Below are positions 6,462 to 8,465 of a stretch of DNA of 8,465 nt, piece by piece (positions within the stretch are counted from its first letter, which is position 1; each line of letters begins with the position of its first letter). The notes beneath the pieces were generated by a model. That model was not told where the DNA came from, did not search any database, and saw nothing but the letters and a program-made list of their open reading frames with translations. This stretch comes from a bacterium. Lineage in GTDB: Bacteria > Spirochaetota > JAHITG01. Made by a program: the position numbers and the translations under genes. The stretch is from assembly GCA_028711675.1 (NCBI GenBank), contig JAQTRT010000133.1, positions 1 to 8,465 on the forward strand, given 5' to 3'.

Positions 6462-6489
6462 TTGACATAAATTTCAAATATATTACTAT
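6462..6489 (+). promoter_or_regulatory. Sigma70-like promoter of the DUF47 - Na/Pi operon
   Basis: Perfect TTGACA (6462-6467), 16 nt, then TACTAT (6484-6489), 4 of 6 matches. The short leader carries AGGAG (6501-6505), 8 nt before the ATG at 6514. It separates the phosphate genes from the radical SAM gene. Confidence 0.55.
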
Positions 6490-6513
6490 TTTTAACCAAG
6501 AGGAGTTTTCTAT

Positions 6514-7164
6514 ATGGGATTATTCACTAAAAAGCGCGGATTACTCAAGGACCTGGTCCTGAAATATTTCGAACAGGCCAACAGCTGCATCAGGGTCTTC
6601 CATGATTCCATCAGCCTTTATTTTGAAAAAGGACTGGTGCCTGATTTCGAGATCGCTGTGACCAATACCCACAGAGAAGAATCTAAAGCTGATGACCTGC
6701 GAAGGGAGATCGAAAGCGAGCTGTACACGAAATCCTTCAATCCCCAGATCTGCAGCGATATCCTTTCCCTCCTGGAAAACGCGGACAAGATCCCCAATAA
6801 ATGCGAATCCATCCTGTACAAGATATACCTCCAGAACATGCGGATCCCCGGGAAATACACCGAGGAATTCGGAGAACTGATCAAGATCAATATCAATGCC
6901 TACAAGACCGTCCATGTGGACATGAAGGACCTCTTCCTCAACCGGGAGGAGATCAAACTCCTCACCAGCGGAGTGGACGATTTTGAGAGCCAGTCCGATA
7001 AGCTGGAGAGAAAGATGATCAAAGAGGTCTTTGACGATCCGTCCATTGATAAAGCGGACCGCATCCTCTTCAAAGAACTCATTCTGGAGATCGGCTCCAT
7101 CTCGGACTTCTCCCTGGACCTGGCGGATAAGATAACCATTACAGCCTTAAAAGTGAAATTTTAA
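6514..7164 (+). CDS. DUF47/PhoU-like protein (TIGR00153-type), phosphate-transport accessory
   Basis: A 216-residue, all-helical soluble protein of the DUF47 family, distant relatives of PhoU; the length is typical. Both PhoU-type metal-binding motifs (E-x3-D) are visible: Glu56-x3-Asp60-x2-Arg63 in EESKADDLRREI, and Glu158-x3-Asp162 in FESQSDKLERKM, as expected for two three-helix bundles. The N-terminus MGLFTKKRGLLKDLV is typical of the family. Members are usually encoded beside Pit or Na/Pi transporters and are thought to regulate them. Here a Na/Pi-family carrier begins 5 nt after the stop codon, so the two form an operon and probably a functional pair. The start is well supported by AGGAG 8 nt upstream. 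The regulatory role is inferred from family and position. Confidence 0.88.
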   Translation: MGLFTKKRGLLKDLVLKYFEQANSCIRVFHDSISLYFEKGLVPDFEIAVTNTHREESKADDLRREIESELYTKSFNPQICSDILSLLENADKIPNKCESILYKIYLQNMRIPGKYTEEFGELIKININAYKTVHVDMKDLFLNREEIKLLTSGVDDFESQSDKLERKMIKEVFDDPSIDKADRILFKELILEIGSISDFSLDLADKITITALKVKF

Positions 7165-7169
7165 TCATC

Positions 7170-8465
7170 ATGAGCATAAACAGTATCATCGAAGTCGTCG
7201 GCGGTATGGCCATCTTCCTGTACGGCATGTTCATCATGAGCGACAGCATCCAGAAAATGGCGGGCGAGCAGGTAAAGACCATCCTGCTGAAACTGACCGG
7301 CGGCCCTGTGAAAGGGTATCTGACAGGCCTCATCGCCACGTGCCTGATCCAGGCCTCGGCTGCCACCATCATCATGGAGATGAGCTTTGTCTCGGCCGGC
7401 CTTCTCTCTTTTTCCCAGACCCTGGCCGTGACCATGGGAGCCCAGCTTGGCACAACCATCACAGCCCAGCTGGTGGCTTTCAAGATCACGAAATACGCCC
7501 TGCCTGTCATCACGGTTTCTTTTTTCATCACCCTTTTCTCGAAGAACAACACGGTCAAGAACGCAGCCGGCCTTTTCCTGGGATTCGGCATACTCTTTTT
7601 CGGCATCGACATCATGTCCAAAGCCCTTTTCCCGCTCAGACAGTATCCTCCCTTCCTGAAGATCATGGCCACGGTCGAAGATCCACTGCTTGGTATCGGT
7701 GTGGGTTTTCTCTTCACTATGATCACGCAGTCCTCCTCTGCCACAAGCGGAGTGACCGTAGCCATGGCCTTTGCCCACACCATTACGCTCCAGCAGGCCA
7801 TTCCCATCAACCTCGGGGCCAGCATCGGCACGACCCTGACCCCGTTCCTGGGAAGCGTGGGCATGAACCGGGAAGGGAAACGCGTGGCCTGGGGACACAT
7901 CTTCACACAGATCATCGGTGTCTTCATTGTTTTTCTGCTCCTGATCCCCAGGATCGGGAATGAAGCTGTATGGATTCTTTTTGTTAAATGGTTTACCCGG
8001 ACCATCGTGGGGACACAGGACGTAGCCAGGCAGATAGCCATGGCCCATTCGCTCATGCCTCTGGCCACGGCCGTGGTCTGTCTTCCCCTGGTGAAGCTCA
8101 TCTCCGGCCTTCTGCTCAGACTCTTCCCTTCCCTTGAAACGGAAAAGCCGTTCAAAGCCGATTTCATCACGGATACGGTCGTTGAAATACCGGCCCTGGC
8201 CCTTGACCTGTCCAAAAAAGAGATCCTCCACATGTGCGGCATCGTTGATTCCATGCTGAAGGGTTCCATCAGTCTCTTTGAAAAAAAGGAGAAACAGCTG
8301 GCCGACAGTCTCAGCCTGACCGATATCAAGGTGGATATCCTGCGCGATACTATCGTCCCGTTCCTGACCAAAGTGGAGAAACAGGGCCTGACCGAGAAAG
8401 AGAAAAAGACCGAGATCAACCATATTTATATCGTGAACGCGGTAGAGAGCATCGGCGATATCATC
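7170..8465 (+). CDS. Na+/phosphate cotransporter-family protein with C-terminal PhoU-like domain, cut by right edge
   Basis: 432 codons are visible with no stop. Members of this family (NptA/YjbB-like) move inorganic phosphate across the inner membrane with Na+; YjbB is reported to export it. The membrane part (about 1-320) has two inverted Na_Pi repeats. The second has the classic QSSSAT (187-192), while the first reads QASAAT (61-66), a departure from the usual QSS. GAQLGTTITAQ and GASIGTTLTPFLGS are the paired loop motifs. From about residue 350 charged helices (MCGIVDSMLKGSISLF, LRDTIVPFLTKVEKQ, IYIVNAVESIGDII) begin a PhoU-like cytoplasmic domain, truncated by the window. The ATG follows the DUF47 stop by 5 nt and lacks a good ribosome site, so translation likely depends on coupling. 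Direction of transport cannot be told. Confidence 0.92.
   Translation, partial: MSINSIIEVVGGMAIFLYGMFIMSDSIQKMAGEQVKTILLKLTGGPVKGYLTGLIATCLIQASAATIIMEMSFVSAGLLSFSQTLAVTMGAQLGTTITAQLVAFKITKYALPVITVSFFITLFSKNNTVKNAAGLFLGFGILFFGIDIMSKALFPLRQYPPFLKIMATVEDPLLGIGVGFLFTMITQSSSATSGVTVAMAFAHTITLQQAIPINLGASIGTTLTPFLGSVGMNREGKRVAWGHIFTQIIGVFIVFLLLIPRIGNEAVWILFVKWFTRTIVGTQDVARQIAMAHSLMPLATAVVCLPLVKLISGLLLRLFPSLETEKPFKADFITDTVVEIPALALDLSKKEILHMCGIVDSMLKGSISLFEKKEKQLADSLSLTDIKVDILRDTIVPFLTKVEKQGLTEKEKKTEINHIYIVNAVESIGDII

Noticed and set aside
6461..6478. Possible Pho box (CTTGACATAAAT) upstream of the DUF47 gene
   Set aside because: It resembles only one half of a PhoB site and coincides with a perfect -35 box, so the second direct repeat is lacking.
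7139..8423. Two long antisense open frames (420 and 426 codons) opposite the Na/Pi carrier gene
   Set aside because: Their products are low-complexity and rich in His, Gly, Arg or Met with no recognisable fold, while the plus-strand frame is an unmistakable transporter. They arise from the codon bias of the real gene.

Overview
This window looks like a bacterial chromosome segment with mid-range GC and AT-rich intergenic gaps. The gene set (TusA/DsrE2 sulfur carriers, a cysteine desulfurase, a cobalamin-type radical SAM protein, a DUF47/Na-Pi pair) would suit an anaerobic Gram-negative bacterium such as a member of Desulfobacterota. That placement is an impression from gene content, not a measured result. 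No mobile element, CRISPR array, tRNA or rRNA was seen.

Layout. Everything left of about 5.05 kb is on the minus strand and everything to the right is on the plus strand, diverging from a 90-bp promoter region (5047-5136). Reading leftward from there are a KdpD-like sensor kinase lacking the classical N-terminal KdpD/Usp part, a KdpE-like response regulator starting 2 nt after it, and a KtrB/TrkH-type potassium channel subunit. A second minus-strand operon follows: tusA, a DsrE2-like protein and the N-terminal third of a cysteine desulfurase cut by the left edge. It has its own sigma70-like promoter, and a palindrome over the predicted transcription start suggests a repressor site.

On the plus strand are a stand-alone B12-binding-type radical SAM protein, then (after a hairpin and a good promoter) a DUF47/PhoU-like protein and a Na+/phosphate cotransporter-family protein with the start of a PhoU-like C-terminal domain. 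The last gene is cut by the right edge.

How they may work together. The kinase and regulator are of the K+-limitation (Kdp) type, but the gene beside them encodes a Ktr/Trk transporter rather than KdpFABC. A 12-nt match to the KdpE operator as I remember it from E. coli lies just upstream of ktrB. This suggests a rewired potassium circuit. The TusA/DsrE2/desulfurase operon is a persulfide relay: sulfur released from cysteine can pass to the thiols of TusA and DsrE2. DUF47 plus the Na/Pi carrier is a phosphate-transport module. I found no strong evidence for a wholly new system such as a defence island. The most interesting points are the Kdp-to-Ktr rewiring, the palindromic operator on the sulfur operon and the orphan radical SAM enzyme.
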